Below are positions 25,279-33,652 of a stretch of DNA of 64,000 bases, piece after piece. Source of the stretch: Streptomyces spinosisporus (GTDB taxonomy: Bacteria > Actinomycetota > Actinomycetes > Streptomycetales > Streptomycetaceae); the NCBI RefSeq assembly GCF_022698145.1, contig NZ_JALDAX010000015.1, positions 186,001-250,000 of the forward strand. The letters run 5' to 3'. The notes under the pieces were generated by a model. It saw only the letters and a program-made list of their open reading frames with translations, ran no database searches and was not told the origin of the DNA. Position numbers and translations under genes: made by a program. Each line of letters starts with the position of its first letter. Within the stretch, counting starts at the first letter, position 1.

Positions 25279-27177
25279 ATGGCGCAGTGGACCTCGGCGA
25301 TGGGTGCGGCGCAGCTGGCCAGGCTGCTCAACTCCCAGCAGGACCGCCCGGCGGGTCCCGGCACGCGCCGTCCGCCCGCCTATCGGGCGCTGGCCGACGG
25401 TATCCGGTTGCTGGTGCTGGAGGGGCGTGTGCCCGTGGCCGCCCGGCTGCCCGCCGAACGCGAGCTGGCCCTCGCCCTGTCCGTCAGCCGCACGACCGTG
25501 GCGGCCGCCTACGAGGCGCTGCGCACCGAGGGGTTCCTCGAGTCCCGGCGCGGCGCGGGCAGCTGGACCGCCGTACCGGCCGGGAACCCGCTGCCCGCGC
25601 GCGGCCTCGAGCCGCTGCCGCCCGAGGCGCTCGGCTCGATGATCGACCTGGGCTGCGCGGCCCTTCCCGCCCCCGAACCCTGGCTGACCCGTGCCGTGCA
25701 GGGTGCGCTGGAGGAGCTGCCCCCGTACGCCCACACGCACGGCGACTATCCGGCCGGGCTGCCCGCCCTGCGCGCGATGATCGCCGACCGGTACACCGCG
25801 CGCGGTATCCCTACGATGCCCGAGCAGATCATGGTGACCACGGGAGCCATGGGCGCGATCGACGCGATCTGCCACCTCTTCGCGGGCCGTGGCGAGCGGG
25901 TGGCCGTCGAGTCGCCCTCGTACGCCAACATCCTCCAGCTGATGCGGGAGGCCGGGGCGCGGCTCGTGCCCGTGGCGATGGCGGAGGGGCTGACCGGCTG
26001 GGACCTGGACCGCTGGCGGCAGGTGCTGCGGGACGCCGCACCCCGGATCGCGTACATCGTCGCCGACTTCCACAACCCGACCGGCGCGCTCGCCGACGAC
26101 GACCAGCGGCGCCGGCTGGTGGAGGCGGCCCGCTCGGCCGGGACGGTCCTGATCGCCGACGAGACGATGAGCGAGCTGTGGCTGGACGAGGATCTACGGC
26201 AGGAGGCGATGCCGCGGCCGGTGTGCGCCTTCGATCCCGCCGGGTCCACGGTGATCACCGTCGGGTCGGCCAGCAAGGCATTCTGGGCGGGGATGCGCAT
26301 CGGCTGGGTGCGCGCGGCACCGGATGTGATCCGCAGCCTGGTCGCCGCTCGCGCGTACGCCGACCTGGGCACCCCGGTGCTCGAACAGCTCGCCGTGAAC
26401 TGGCTGTTCAGCACCGGCGGCTGGGAGCAGGCCGTGGAGGTGCGGCGCGGACAGGCCCGGGAGAACCGGGACGCGCTGGTCGCCGCCGTGCGACGGGAGC
26501 TGCCCGACTGGGAGTTCGAGGTACCCAGCGGCGGGCTCACACTGTGGGTGCGAACCGGAGGACTGTCGGGCTCGCGGCTCGCCGAGGTGGGCGAACGGGT
26601 CGGCGTACGGGTGCCGTCGGGTCCGCGGTTCGGGGTCGACGGCGCCTTCGAGGGCTACGTGCGACTGCCGTTCACCGTGGGCGGCGCGGTGGCCGAGGAG
26701 GCAGCGGTCCGACTGGCTGCGGCGGCACGCCTGGTGGAGGGCGGGGCGAGCGGGGGGAGGGGAGGCGCCGCGGACGTTTGTGGCGTAGGTGGCACCCACC
26801 CCCGAAGTGACGCGACCTACGGGGCCTCCGCCGCCACGGCCTTGGTGGGCAGTGGCTCCGTCTCTGGCTCCTCCTCCTCGACGGGCGCCTTCTTCATGTC
26901 GAGGGGCTTCGCGTCGGTGGGGTTGACGGCGGTGGGTTCGGCGTCGGTGGGTTCGATGTCGTCGGGCTGGGTCTGGAAGCGGTCCGTGTCGAGGGGTTCC
27001 GCCTCGACCGGGTCGGTGTGCGCCGGGTCGATCGTCTCCGCCTCCAGCGGTGTGGTCCGTGGTGGCAGCAGGGCCAGTACCGCCTCGCGGTCCGCCTCGC
27101 CGGTCTCGTCGTCGTACGGGTCCGGGGTCGAGGGGACCTGGAGCCGGTGCACCGGGCCCGCGCCCAGGCGGGCGTAG
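25279..27177 (+). CDS. yczR: MocR/GntR-type regulator with aminotransferase fold and odd C-terminal extension
   Basis: 632-aa reading frame. Residues about 35-105 are a GntR winged helix (YRALADGIRLLVLEGRVPVAARLPAERELALALSVSRTTVAAAYEALRTEGFLESRRG). Residues about 130-490 are a class-I aminotransferase-like domain with PLP lysine Lys333 (VGSASKAFWAGMRIGW) and DFHNPTGAL. A normal MocR protein would end near residue 490. Here the frame continues for over 100 Ser/Gly-rich residues, and its last 361 bp (26817-27177) are antisense to the FtsK-like gene. Either the natural stop was lost by an indel near 26750-26815 or the extension is real. The symbol is a family name based on the divergent yczE pairing. 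Start ATG 25279 has AAGGTGG upstream. Confidence 0.82.
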   Translation: MAQWTSAMGAAQLARLLNSQQDRPAGPGTRRPPAYRALADGIRLLVLEGRVPVAARLPAERELALALSVSRTTVAAAYEALRTEGFLESRRGAGSWTAVPAGNPLPARGLEPLPPEALGSMIDLGCAALPAPEPWLTRAVQGALEELPPYAHTHGDYPAGLPALRAMIADRYTARGIPTMPEQIMVTTGAMGAIDAICHLFAGRGERVAVESPSYANILQLMREAGARLVPVAMAEGLTGWDLDRWRQVLRDAAPRIAYIVADFHNPTGALADDDQRRRLVEAARSAGTVLIADETMSELWLDEDLRQEAMPRPVCAFDPAGSTVITVGSASKAFWAGMRIGWVRAAPDVIRSLVAARAYADLGTPVLEQLAVNWLFSTGGWEQAVEVRRGQARENRDALVAAVRRELPDWEFEVPSGGLTLWVRTGGLSGSRLAEVGERVGVRVPSGPRFGVDGAFEGYVRLPFTVGGAVAEEAAVRLAAAARLVEGGASGGRGGAADVCGVGGTHPRSDATYGASAATALVGSGSVSGSSSSTGAFFMSRGFASVGLTAVGSASVGSMSSGWVWKRSVSRGSASTGSVCAGSIVSASSGVVRGGSRASTASRSASPVSSSYGSGVEGTWSRCTGPAPRRA

Positions 27178-28559
27178 CCGCGGCCGGGCGGGACGTCGAC
27201 GGCCGGGGTCGTGGCGGGGAGGGCGCCGAGCACGCCCGCGAGCTGATCGGCCGTGGCGGGGCCGAGGACGACACGCGCGCGTGTGTGCTGTCGTACGGCG
27301 TCGCTCAGGGCGTCGGCGTGGTCGAACTGGTCGGCCACCACGACGGTCACGTTCGCCGCGCGGCCGTGCCGGAGGGGGACCTGGAGGAGGGACTGCGGAT
27401 CCTTGCGGCCGTCCGCGGCGGCCAGGGGAGCGAAGGCGCTCGGCCGGTCGAGCAGGAGCCACAGGGGACGCCTGGTGTCCTCCGGCGGCGGATGGCCGGC
27501 CTGGCGGGCGCGGTTGGCGGCGATCAGCCGGCGCTCGGTCTCGGTGGCGGCCCACTCCAGGCTCGCCAGTGCTCCGGTCAGACCGCACTCGACGGCCAGT
27601 ACGCCCTTGCGGCCGGTGAAGCACGCGTACTCGCCGGTGCCGCCCTCGACGATCACCACGTCTCCGTGGTGGAGCGCCTGGAGGGCGATGGAACGCAGCA
27701 GGCTGGAGGTGCCGCTGCCCGGCTGGCCCATGATCAGCAGATGGGGCTCGGTGGAACGGACACCGGTGCGCCAGACGACCGGCGGGACGTCGCGCTGCTC
27801 CTCGCCGTAGGTGAGCGGGAGCGTGCGCCTGACCTGGGTGGGGTCGGTGATGCCGAGCACCGTCTCCCCCGGAGCCGTGACGAATCGCTGGGCGGCGACG
27901 TCGGTGGGCAGCGGGGGCAGGACGGTGACGGTGAGGCGGTTGCCCTCCTCGTCCCAGGCGAAGTGGTACTCACGGCCGCGCCCGCACTTGGCGTGCAGCA
28001 GCTGCTCGATCCGGGTGCGGGAGTCGATCTCGCCGTCGGTGAAGTAGGCCGGGTAGCGGATCACCAGCTGGGTGACCCGGCCGGATTCGTCGAACGCGTA
28101 CTCCGGGAACGCCTTCTGCCACTCGCCGCCGTGGGCGTAGAGCGGGGAGGGGTCCCCGGCCAGCGAGAAGTACGGCACCAGGGCCTCGTACAGCGAGTTG
28201 AGGCGCTCGGCCTGGGACTCGTCGGGCCCTTCGGGCGCCGGCGGAGTGCGCTGTTCCCGCCCGTGCCAGGCTGCCGCCGCCATCACGGAGATGACGGCGA
28301 GCAGCGGGCCGTACGGCAGGAGCGCCACGACCAGGACCACCGAGGCCACCAGGAACAGCAGCGGCCCGCGCCGGTCCTTGGGCGTGTCGGCCCACTTGCG
28401 CCGCCCGGCGGCTGCCAGCCGGCGCAGACCACGCGTGATCGAGATCAGCGGGTGGAGGACGTCGGTGGCGCTGTCGGCCGCCGTCCGGGCCAGCTCCCGG
28501 CCCCGGGCGATCTGCGCGCTGCCTGTGCTCAGGATGCGAGGGAGGGGGCGCCGGGCCAC
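26817..28559 (-). CDS. FtsK/TraB-like membrane ATPase with altered Walker A
   Basis: 580-aa protein. Two transmembrane spans (about residues 67-98; GPLLFLVASVVLVVALLPYGPLLAVISV) are followed by a cytoplasmic region and an FtsK/SpoIIIE-type P-loop domain. The Walker A reads MGQPGSGTSSLL (278-285), so the invariant Lys is replaced by Thr284. The Walker B is LWLLLDRP. A Glu/Pro/Thr-rich C-terminal tail (from about 505) has repetitive EPTD/NPTDA units. The family is common on Streptomyces chromosomes and resembles the TraB/FtsK group of DNA or substrate pumps. With no Lys it may bind but not hydrolyse ATP. Start GTG 28559 has AGGAG upstream. It follows the 64-aa membrane gene by 40 bp. Confidence 0.82.
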   Translation of the reverse strand: MARRPLPRILSTGSAQIARGRELARTAADSATDVLHPLISITRGLRRLAAAGRRKWADTPKDRRGPLLFLVASVVLVVALLPYGPLLAVISVMAAAAWHGREQRTPPAPEGPDESQAERLNSLYEALVPYFSLAGDPSPLYAHGGEWQKAFPEYAFDESGRVTQLVIRYPAYFTDGEIDSRTRIEQLLHAKCGRGREYHFAWDEEGNRLTVTVLPPLPTDVAAQRFVTAPGETVLGITDPTQVRRTLPLTYGEEQRDVPPVVWRTGVRSTEPHLLIMGQPGSGTSSLLRSIALQALHHGDVVIVEGGTGEYACFTGRKGVLAVECGLTGALASLEWAATETERRLIAANRARQAGHPPPEDTRRPLWLLLDRPSAFAPLAAADGRKDPQSLLQVPLRHGRAANVTVVVADQFDHADALSDAVRQHTRARVVLGPATADQLAGVLGALPATTPAVDVPPGRGYARLGAGPVHRLQVPSTPDPYDDETGEADREAVLALLPPRTTPLEAETIDPAHTDPVEAEPLDTDRFQTQPDDIEPTDAEPTAVNPTDAKPLDMKKAPVEEEEPETEPLPTKAVAAEAP

Positions 28560-28599
28560 TGAAGTCTCCTGTCGGTGCGTACGGGCGGGACGGACGGCG

Positions 28600-28794
28600 T
28601 CAGAACTTGATGCCGCCCAGCAGGCTCGCGAGGCTCTCGCCTCCGGCCTTGATGCTCGGCGCGATGGCCGTACTCGCGAGATAGAAGCCGAAGAGGGCCG
28701 AGACCAGGGCGTGCGACGCCTTGAGCCCGTCCTTGCGGAAGAAGAGGAAGACGATGATGCCGAGCAGGACCACGCCGGAGATGGACAAGATCAT
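28600..28794 (-). CDS. Small two-span membrane protein linked to FtsK-like ATPase
   Basis: 64-aa protein: MILSISGVVLLGIIVFLFF gives the first span, RKDGLKASHA a charged loop, and LVSALFGFYLAST a second span. The terminal SIKAGGESLASLLGGI is probably amphipathic. It begins with a good AGGAG site. Similar peptides sit beside TraB/FtsK-like genes in Streptomyces chromosomes and integrative elements, so it may be a membrane partner of the ATPase. That is inference from context. Confidence 0.75.
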   Translation of the reverse strand: MILSISGVVLLGIIVFLFFRKDGLKASHALVSALFGFYLASTAIAPSIKAGGESLASLLGGIKF

Positions 28795-29054
28795 GTGAGT
28801 TCTCCTGGTTCACGGGGACAGTCACCATGAGTACTTCCAGGATCACAGCATGCATCCATACTATTAAAGGTGCAATTGGGTGAATTCCGGCGTGTTTCGC
28901 TCGGATGGCCGTGGTGTCCTGCACCGCTGAGGACCGGTTCATGCGTACGGCCGGGTCTGCCGTGATCCTTACCTCCGGCGAGACGCGTCATGTGCCGCGG
29001 AAGCCAGTACGCTGGCGATTCACCTGAACGGTTGCATGGAAGGCGGTCCGGCCG
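28795..29054. other. AT-richer divergent intergenic region
   Basis: A 260-bp gap between divergent genes. Its middle (about 28850-28890) is unusually AT-rich for this genome (ACTATTAAAGG, CAATTGGGTGAATTCC). It probably holds both divergent promoters. No clear gene, operator or start of transcription was resolved. Confidence 0.45.
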
Positions 29055-29447
29055 ATGAGCGAAGCCCCCGACCCCGAGGTCGTGGAGCTGGCGACCAAGA
29101 TCTTCGACCTGGCCCGGCAGGGGCGGACCGAGGAACTGGTGGCGTACGTCGACGCGGGTGTTCCGGCCAACCTCACCAACGACCGCGGTGACTCGCTCGT
29201 GATGCTCGCGGCCTACCACGGGCACGCCGACGCGGTGCGCGCCCTGCTCGCCCGCGGCGCCGAGGGCGACCGCATCAACGACCGGGGCCAGACCCCGCTC
29301 GCCGGTGCCGTCTTCAAGGGTGAGACGGAAGTGATCGAGGCCCTCCTGGAGGGGGGCGCCGATCCGGCCGCCGGCACCCCGTCGGCCGTCGACACGGCGC
29401 GGATGTTCGGCAGGACGGAACTGCTCGACCTGTTCGGCGCACACTGA
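29055..29447 (+). CDS. Ankyrin-repeat protein
   Basis: 130-aa soluble protein built of three or four ankyrin repeats (AYVDAGVPANLTNDRGDSLV; LARGAEGDRINDRGQTPLAG; LLEGGADPAAGTPSAVD). Such short ankyrin proteins are protein-binding adaptors, and in Streptomyces they often sit beside catalase or ATPase genes. The partner here is unknown; the divergent FtsK-like operon is a candidate by position only. ATG 29055 has a GGAAGG-type site about 15 nt upstream. Confidence 0.88.
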   Translation: MSEAPDPEVVELATKIFDLARQGRTEELVAYVDAGVPANLTNDRGDSLVMLAAYHGHADAVRALLARGAEGDRINDRGQTPLAGAVFKGETEVIEALLEGGADPAAGTPSAVDTARMFGRTELLDLFGAH

Positions 29448-29749
29448 TACGTATGTTCTGACCAGCGAAAACACCAGAAACGGGGGAGGCGGTACAGGGC
29501 CGCCGAAATATCGGTCGCGGCAGCACGAAGTGCCGAGTCATCATGACGTCGTGATTCACGGACGCGATGGCTGGGCAGGTGTTGCCGCACCGCGCGGACC
29601 GTGATGACGGTCCGCAAGGGCCACCGACGAGAGGCAGAGGAAGATGGTCTACAGCAAGCAAGAGACGGCGGGCGCCCCGACGTTGTGTCACGCGGCCAGG
29701 TAGTGCGTGTTCCCCGGTTGCGTCGACGCTTGATGTGAGGCTGTTTCCC
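29448..29749. other. 302-bp gap with a 19-codon short ORF
   Basis: No standard gene. It contains a short ORF at 29644-29703 with a strong ribosome site (listed separately), located 46 bp before the HEAT-repeat gene. The rest shows no recognisable feature. Confidence 0.45.
29644..29703 (+). CDS. Possible 19-aa leader peptide (short ORF)
   Basis: ATG at 29644, preceded immediately by AGAGGAAG, opens a 19-residue frame (MVYSKQETAGAP...) ending in TAG at 29701. The ribosome site is better than that of the downstream gene. It could be a regulatory upstream ORF or a genuine microprotein; nothing in its sequence is diagnostic. Evidence is limited to the ribosome site and position. Confidence 0.35.
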   Translation: MVYSKQETAGAPTLCHAAR

Positions 29750-31168
29750 ATGTTCGATCCGGTCATAGCGCCCAGCGGAACCCTGCTCGGCCTCCTGCAG
29801 AGGGGGCGTGGCGACGGCACGCTGCACGCGCTCACCGCACCGCGCGCCGAGGCGCTCGCGGCACTGAACCACTGTGTGCTGCGTGATCCCCGCCACGACT
29901 GGCAGGTGGAGAACCGCTCCCTCTACTACGCCCGTCTCTACCTCGACCTGAACGGCGAACTGGACGACATCGAGGCACACCTCTTCGACGTCGAGGACGC
30001 CTTCGACACCGAGGAGTGCCGTACGGGCCTGGCCCTCGCCGTCCTCGGTCATCTCGCCTCCTACGGCAGGCGGGACGCGCTCGAACTGCTGCGCAGGTAC
30101 GCCGCGACGGGCTCCAACTGGGCCTGGGCCCTGGACGAGCTGGCGCTCAGGGACGACGACGCCGGGCTGCGCGCCCTGGCCGCGCCCGTCCTGGCCCGCT
30201 TCCCGACCGACGCCGAGGGCGAGGCCGAACTGGCCTGCGTCGTGCGCGACGCCTTCGAGCCCCGGCCGTGGCGGCTGTGGGCCGAGGATCCGCGCGAATC
30301 GATCGCCACGCGCGTGCGTGCCGCCCAGGAAGCCGGCTGTTTCGACCGCTGGCAGCGGCAGATGCGACCGTCCGGACCGCGCCCCGGCTGGAGCGTGCAG
30401 GCCGTCTTCGAGTGGGCCCAGCAGGGCATCGAGCGCGGCGCCGCACTGCATGTGCCGGCCGCCCGCTGCCTCACGGCGGTGGCAGGCCCCGAGGACCGCA
30501 CCGAGATCGTGCAGGCCGCCAAGGACGGCACCGACGGAGCCCGCTGCACCGCCCTGCGCTATCTCGCCGACGGCAATGATCCCGACGCCCTCGACCTGAT
30601 CGAGCAAGCGGTACTGACGGGATCGACGGCCGTCGTGGAGGCCGCCGTCGACGCCTTCGAGCGCATGCGCAGCGTCGCCGCCGTCGACCGGGCCCGCGGC
30701 TGGGCCCACCGGCCCGACGCCCTGGGTGCCTCCGCCGGCCGCATGCTCGCCTGCCGCGGCGGCGCCGCCGACAAGGACCTGGTCCTCGCCGCGCTACGGG
30801 AAGCCGTGCGGGGCGAGGGACCCGACGCCCCGACCCTGTGGACCCTCGTCGACGGCACCGGACGCCTGGGCATCGCCTGCGCCGCCCCCGTACTGCGGCA
30901 CATCTATCGCGAGACCGCCTCCTCCCATCTCCGCGGCCGGGCCGCACGCGCCCTGGCCGCCACCGACCCCTCCTTCCCGGCGGGCTTCGCCGTCGAGTGC
31001 CTCTGGGACTGCGAGGAGACCACCCGCGAAATCGCCGCCCGGCACGCCGAGACCGGTGACGCCCGCGTCGTCGAGCAGCTCCGCCGGCTCGCCGCCGATC
31101 CGGCCGAGGAGGCCGAGGTGCAGACGGCCGTACGCAGTCGGATCACACCCGACGGGCCCGCTGTTTGA
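29750..31168 (+). CDS. HEAT-repeat protein
   Basis: 472-aa soluble helical protein with repeated A/L-rich units (LALAVLGHLASYGRRDALELLRRYA; RCTALRYLADGNDPDALDLIEQAVL; RGRAARALAATDP) consistent with HEAT/PBS-lyase-like repeats along its length. No enzymatic motif is evident; a scaffold role is likely. Start ATG 29750 (MFDPVIAPSG) has GTGAGG 8 nt upstream; the frame extends to 29567 without support. Followed by a 7-bp-stem hairpin. Confidence 0.78.
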   Translation: MFDPVIAPSGTLLGLLQRGRGDGTLHALTAPRAEALAALNHCVLRDPRHDWQVENRSLYYARLYLDLNGELDDIEAHLFDVEDAFDTEECRTGLALAVLGHLASYGRRDALELLRRYAATGSNWAWALDELALRDDDAGLRALAAPVLARFPTDAEGEAELACVVRDAFEPRPWRLWAEDPRESIATRVRAAQEAGCFDRWQRQMRPSGPRPGWSVQAVFEWAQQGIERGAALHVPAARCLTAVAGPEDRTEIVQAAKDGTDGARCTALRYLADGNDPDALDLIEQAVLTGSTAVVEAAVDAFERMRSVAAVDRARGWAHRPDALGASAGRMLACRGGAADKDLVLAALREAVRGEGPDAPTLWTLVDGTGRLGIACAAPVLRHIYRETASSHLRGRAARALAATDPSFPAGFAVECLWDCEETTREIAARHAETGDARVVEQLRRLAADPAEEAEVQTAVRSRITPDGPAV

Positions 31169-31193
31169 GCCAGTCCCGCGCTCATTCTCCGAG

Positions 31194-31210
31194 CGGCGGC
31201 ACGGCCGCCG
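31194..31210 (+). terminator. Short GC hairpin after HEAT-repeat gene
   Basis: CGGCGGC-ACG-GCCGCCG: 7-bp perfect stem, 3-nt loop, 25 bp after the stop. Confidence 0.5.
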
Positions 31211-31223
31211 GGTGAACTGCGGA

Positions 31224-31237
31224 TGACCCGCGGGTCA
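31224..31237. promoter_or_regulatory. Perfect 14-bp palindrome upstream of GT operon
   Basis: TGACCCGCGGGTCA is a perfect palindrome about 120 bp before the first glycosyltransferase start and just after the HEAT gene terminator. A possible operator; regulator unknown. Confidence 0.35.
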
Positions 31238-31354
31238 GGCGGTCATGGACACGGCCTGACCTGCTCGGGTGTGCGCAGGAACGCTCACGGGACGTTCATC
31301 GTTCGCATAGATCCACGTTGACGCGACCACGTCCAGTGCGGCGAGAACACCGGT

Positions 31355-32500
31355 ATGCGTGTCGTCATCGTGACCGAATCCTTTCCCCCCGACGTGAACG
31401 GCGTGGCCCACTGCGCGCTCCAGACCGCCCGGCACCTCGTAGATCGCGGTCACCTCCCGCTCGTCGTCGCTCCGGCCGGCACCGCTCTCGCCGGCCGCGC
31501 CGGTACCGGGCCCGACGCCCAGGCGCCGTGCCCCGTCGTCCGTGTCCCCTCCCTTCCGCTCCCGGGCTATCCCCAGGTCCGGGTCGCCCTGCCCAGCCGC
31601 CGCCTGGCCGCGGCCGTCGCCGAGCACCGGCCCGACATCGTCCACCTGGCCAGCCCCTTCGTCCTCGGCGTCCGCGGCATGGCGGTCGCCGCCCGATACG
31701 GTGTGCCGGCCGTCGCCGTCTACCAGACGGATCTGGCCGGATACGCCCGCACCTACATGGGCGCCGGCGAGGCCGCGGCCTGGCGGCGCATCCGCGCCGT
31801 GCACGCCGCCGCCGACCTCACCCTCGCCCCCTCCAGCGCCTCGCTGCGTGACCTGGAGGCCCACGACGTGCCCCGGGTCAAGCTCTGGCCCCGCGGCGTG
31901 GACACCGTCCGGTTCCGCCCCGAGCTGCGCGACGCGTCCCTGCGCCGCGAACTCGCCCCGAACGGCGAGCTGATCGTCGGATACGTCGGCCGGCTCGCCC
32001 CCGAGAAGCACATCGAGCTCCTCGCCGGCGTGTGCGGGCTCGACGGCGTCAAGGTGGTGATCGTGGGCGACGGCCCGAGCCGGCCGAGCCTGTCCGAGGC
32101 CCTGCCGGGCGCTGTCTTCCTCGGCCGCCGCACCGGTGACGACCTCGCCCGGATCTACGCCTCCCTGGACCTGTTCGCCCACACCGGGCCCTTCGAGACC
32201 TTCTGCCAGACCGTGCAGGAGGCCATGGCGAGCGGCCTCCCCGTCGTCGCGCCCGCCGTCGGCGGCCCCCTCGACCTGGTCGCCCACGGGCGCACCGGGC
32301 TGCTGGTGCCGCCGCGCGACGCCGACGCCGTACGCGAGGCCGTGCGCTCCCTGCTGGCCGACCCGGCCCGGCGGGCCGCCTTCGGTACCACCGCACGCGC
32401 CACCGTCGAGGGACGCACCTGGGCGGCGGTGGGCGACCAGCTCATCGGGCACTACGCGGATGTGCTCGCCGCGCGCAGCAGGACGGCGGTGGCGGCATGA
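31355..32500 (+). CDS. GT4-family glycosyltransferase (PimB/MgtA-like)
   Basis: 381-aa GT-B glycosyltransferase. The N-terminal domain begins RVVIVTESFPPDVNGVAH, typical of GDP-mannose-dependent alpha-mannosyltransferases acting on phosphatidylinositol or related lipids. VGRLAPEKHIELLAGV and HTGPFETFCQTVQEAMASGLPVVAPAVGGPLDLV form the sugar-nucleotide site (the E-x7-E motif). It is probably peripheral to the membrane. ATG 31355 is used. Its stop overlaps the next start as ATGA. The operon's second gene is a paralogous glycosyltransferase, so the two may add successive sugars to one acceptor. Confidence 0.9.
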   Translation: MRVVIVTESFPPDVNGVAHCALQTARHLVDRGHLPLVVAPAGTALAGRAGTGPDAQAPCPVVRVPSLPLPGYPQVRVALPSRRLAAAVAEHRPDIVHLASPFVLGVRGMAVAARYGVPAVAVYQTDLAGYARTYMGAGEAAAWRRIRAVHAAADLTLAPSSASLRDLEAHDVPRVKLWPRGVDTVRFRPELRDASLRRELAPNGELIVGYVGRLAPEKHIELLAGVCGLDGVKVVIVGDGPSRPSLSEALPGAVFLGRRTGDDLARIYASLDLFAHTGPFETFCQTVQEAMASGLPVVAPAVGGPLDLVAHGRTGLLVPPRDADAVREAVRSLLADPARRAAFGTTARATVEGRTWAAVGDQLIGHYADVLAARSRTAVAA

Positions 32501-33652
32501 GCTCCCTGCGGATCGTGCGCCTGGCGAACTTCGTCGCCCCCGCCTCGGGCGGCCTGCGCACCGCCCTGCGCGAGCTGGGCAAGGGCTTCAGGGCGGCCGG
32601 GCACGAGCCCGTGCTGATCGTGCCCGGCGAGCGTGCCGACGACCGCGACACCGAACAGGGGCGCGTCATCACCCTGCCCGGGCCGCTGCTGCCCGGCACG
32701 GGCGGATACCGCGTCCTGACCGACAAGCGGCGCGTGGCCCGCGTCCTGGAGGAACTGCAGCCGGACCGGCTCGAGGTCTCCGACCGTACGACCCTGCGCT
32801 GGACCGGCAAGTGGGCACGGCGTGCCCGCGTACCCGCCGTGATGGTCTCCCACGAGACCGCCGACGGCGTCCTGCGCACCTGGGGCCTGCCGGAGAACGC
32901 CGCCCGGCGTGCCGCCGATGCCCTCAACGTGCGTACGGCACACACGTACGCGCGCGGTGTGCACGACCGAGTTCGCCGAGCGGGAGTTCGTGCGGATCGG
33001 CGCCCGCAACGTCGTACGCGCTCCCCTGGGCGTCGACCTCGTGCAGCGGCACCCCGCGCTGCGCGACCCGGGGCTTCGCGCACGGTACGCGCGCGAGGAC
33101 GAGACCCTGCTCGTCACCTGCACCCGGCTGTCCGTGGAGAAGCGGCCCGGCACGGCGCTGGACGCCCTGGAGTCGCTGCTGCGGCGGGGCAGGCGGGCGG
33201 TGCTGGTGGTGGCCGGGGACGGGCCGCTGCGCCCGCGGCTCGAACAGCGGGCGCGCGAGCGCGGGTTGCCGGTCACCTTCCTCGGGCACGTCTCCGACCG
33301 CGTCGCCCTGGGCACGCTCCAGGCCTCCGCCGACGTGTGCCTGGCGCCCGGACCCGCCGAGACCTTCGGACTGGCCGCCCTGGAGGCGATGGCCTGCGGC
33401 ACGCCCGTCGTGGTGAGTACCTCCTCCGCGCTGCCCGAGGTGGTCGGATCCGCCGGGGCCGTCGCGGCGGACCACGGGGACGCCTTCGCGGACGCGGTCG
33501 ACATGGTCCTCGAACTGCCCGAGCCCGATCGGCGCGGAACGGCACGCGCGCGTGCGGAGTGCTTCAGCTGGAACACGGCCGTGGAGGCGTTCCTCGCCGC
33601 ACACGACACGACGGTTCCGTCGCGTCCCTTCGTGCCCGGGGGCGTGACATGA
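32497..33652 (+). pseudogene. GT4 glycosyltransferase with a +1 frameshift
   Basis: A second GT-B glycosyltransferase split across two frames. From ATG 32497 the frame reads LRIVRLANFVAPASGGLRTALRELG to about 32955 (RTAHTYAR). Homology-like sequence then resumes one base later in the +1 frame (VCTTEFAEREFVRIG, RLSVEKRPGTALDALE, PAETFGLAALEAMACGTPVVVS) and ends at TGA 33652. Skipping the G at about 32956 restores a normal protein of roughly 384 aa. Without it, the original frame stays open, is nonsense for about 230 codons, and runs into the next gene. This is a sequencing error, a recent mutation or, less likely, programmed frameshifting. The restored stop overlaps the next ATG as ATGA. Confidence 0.82.
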
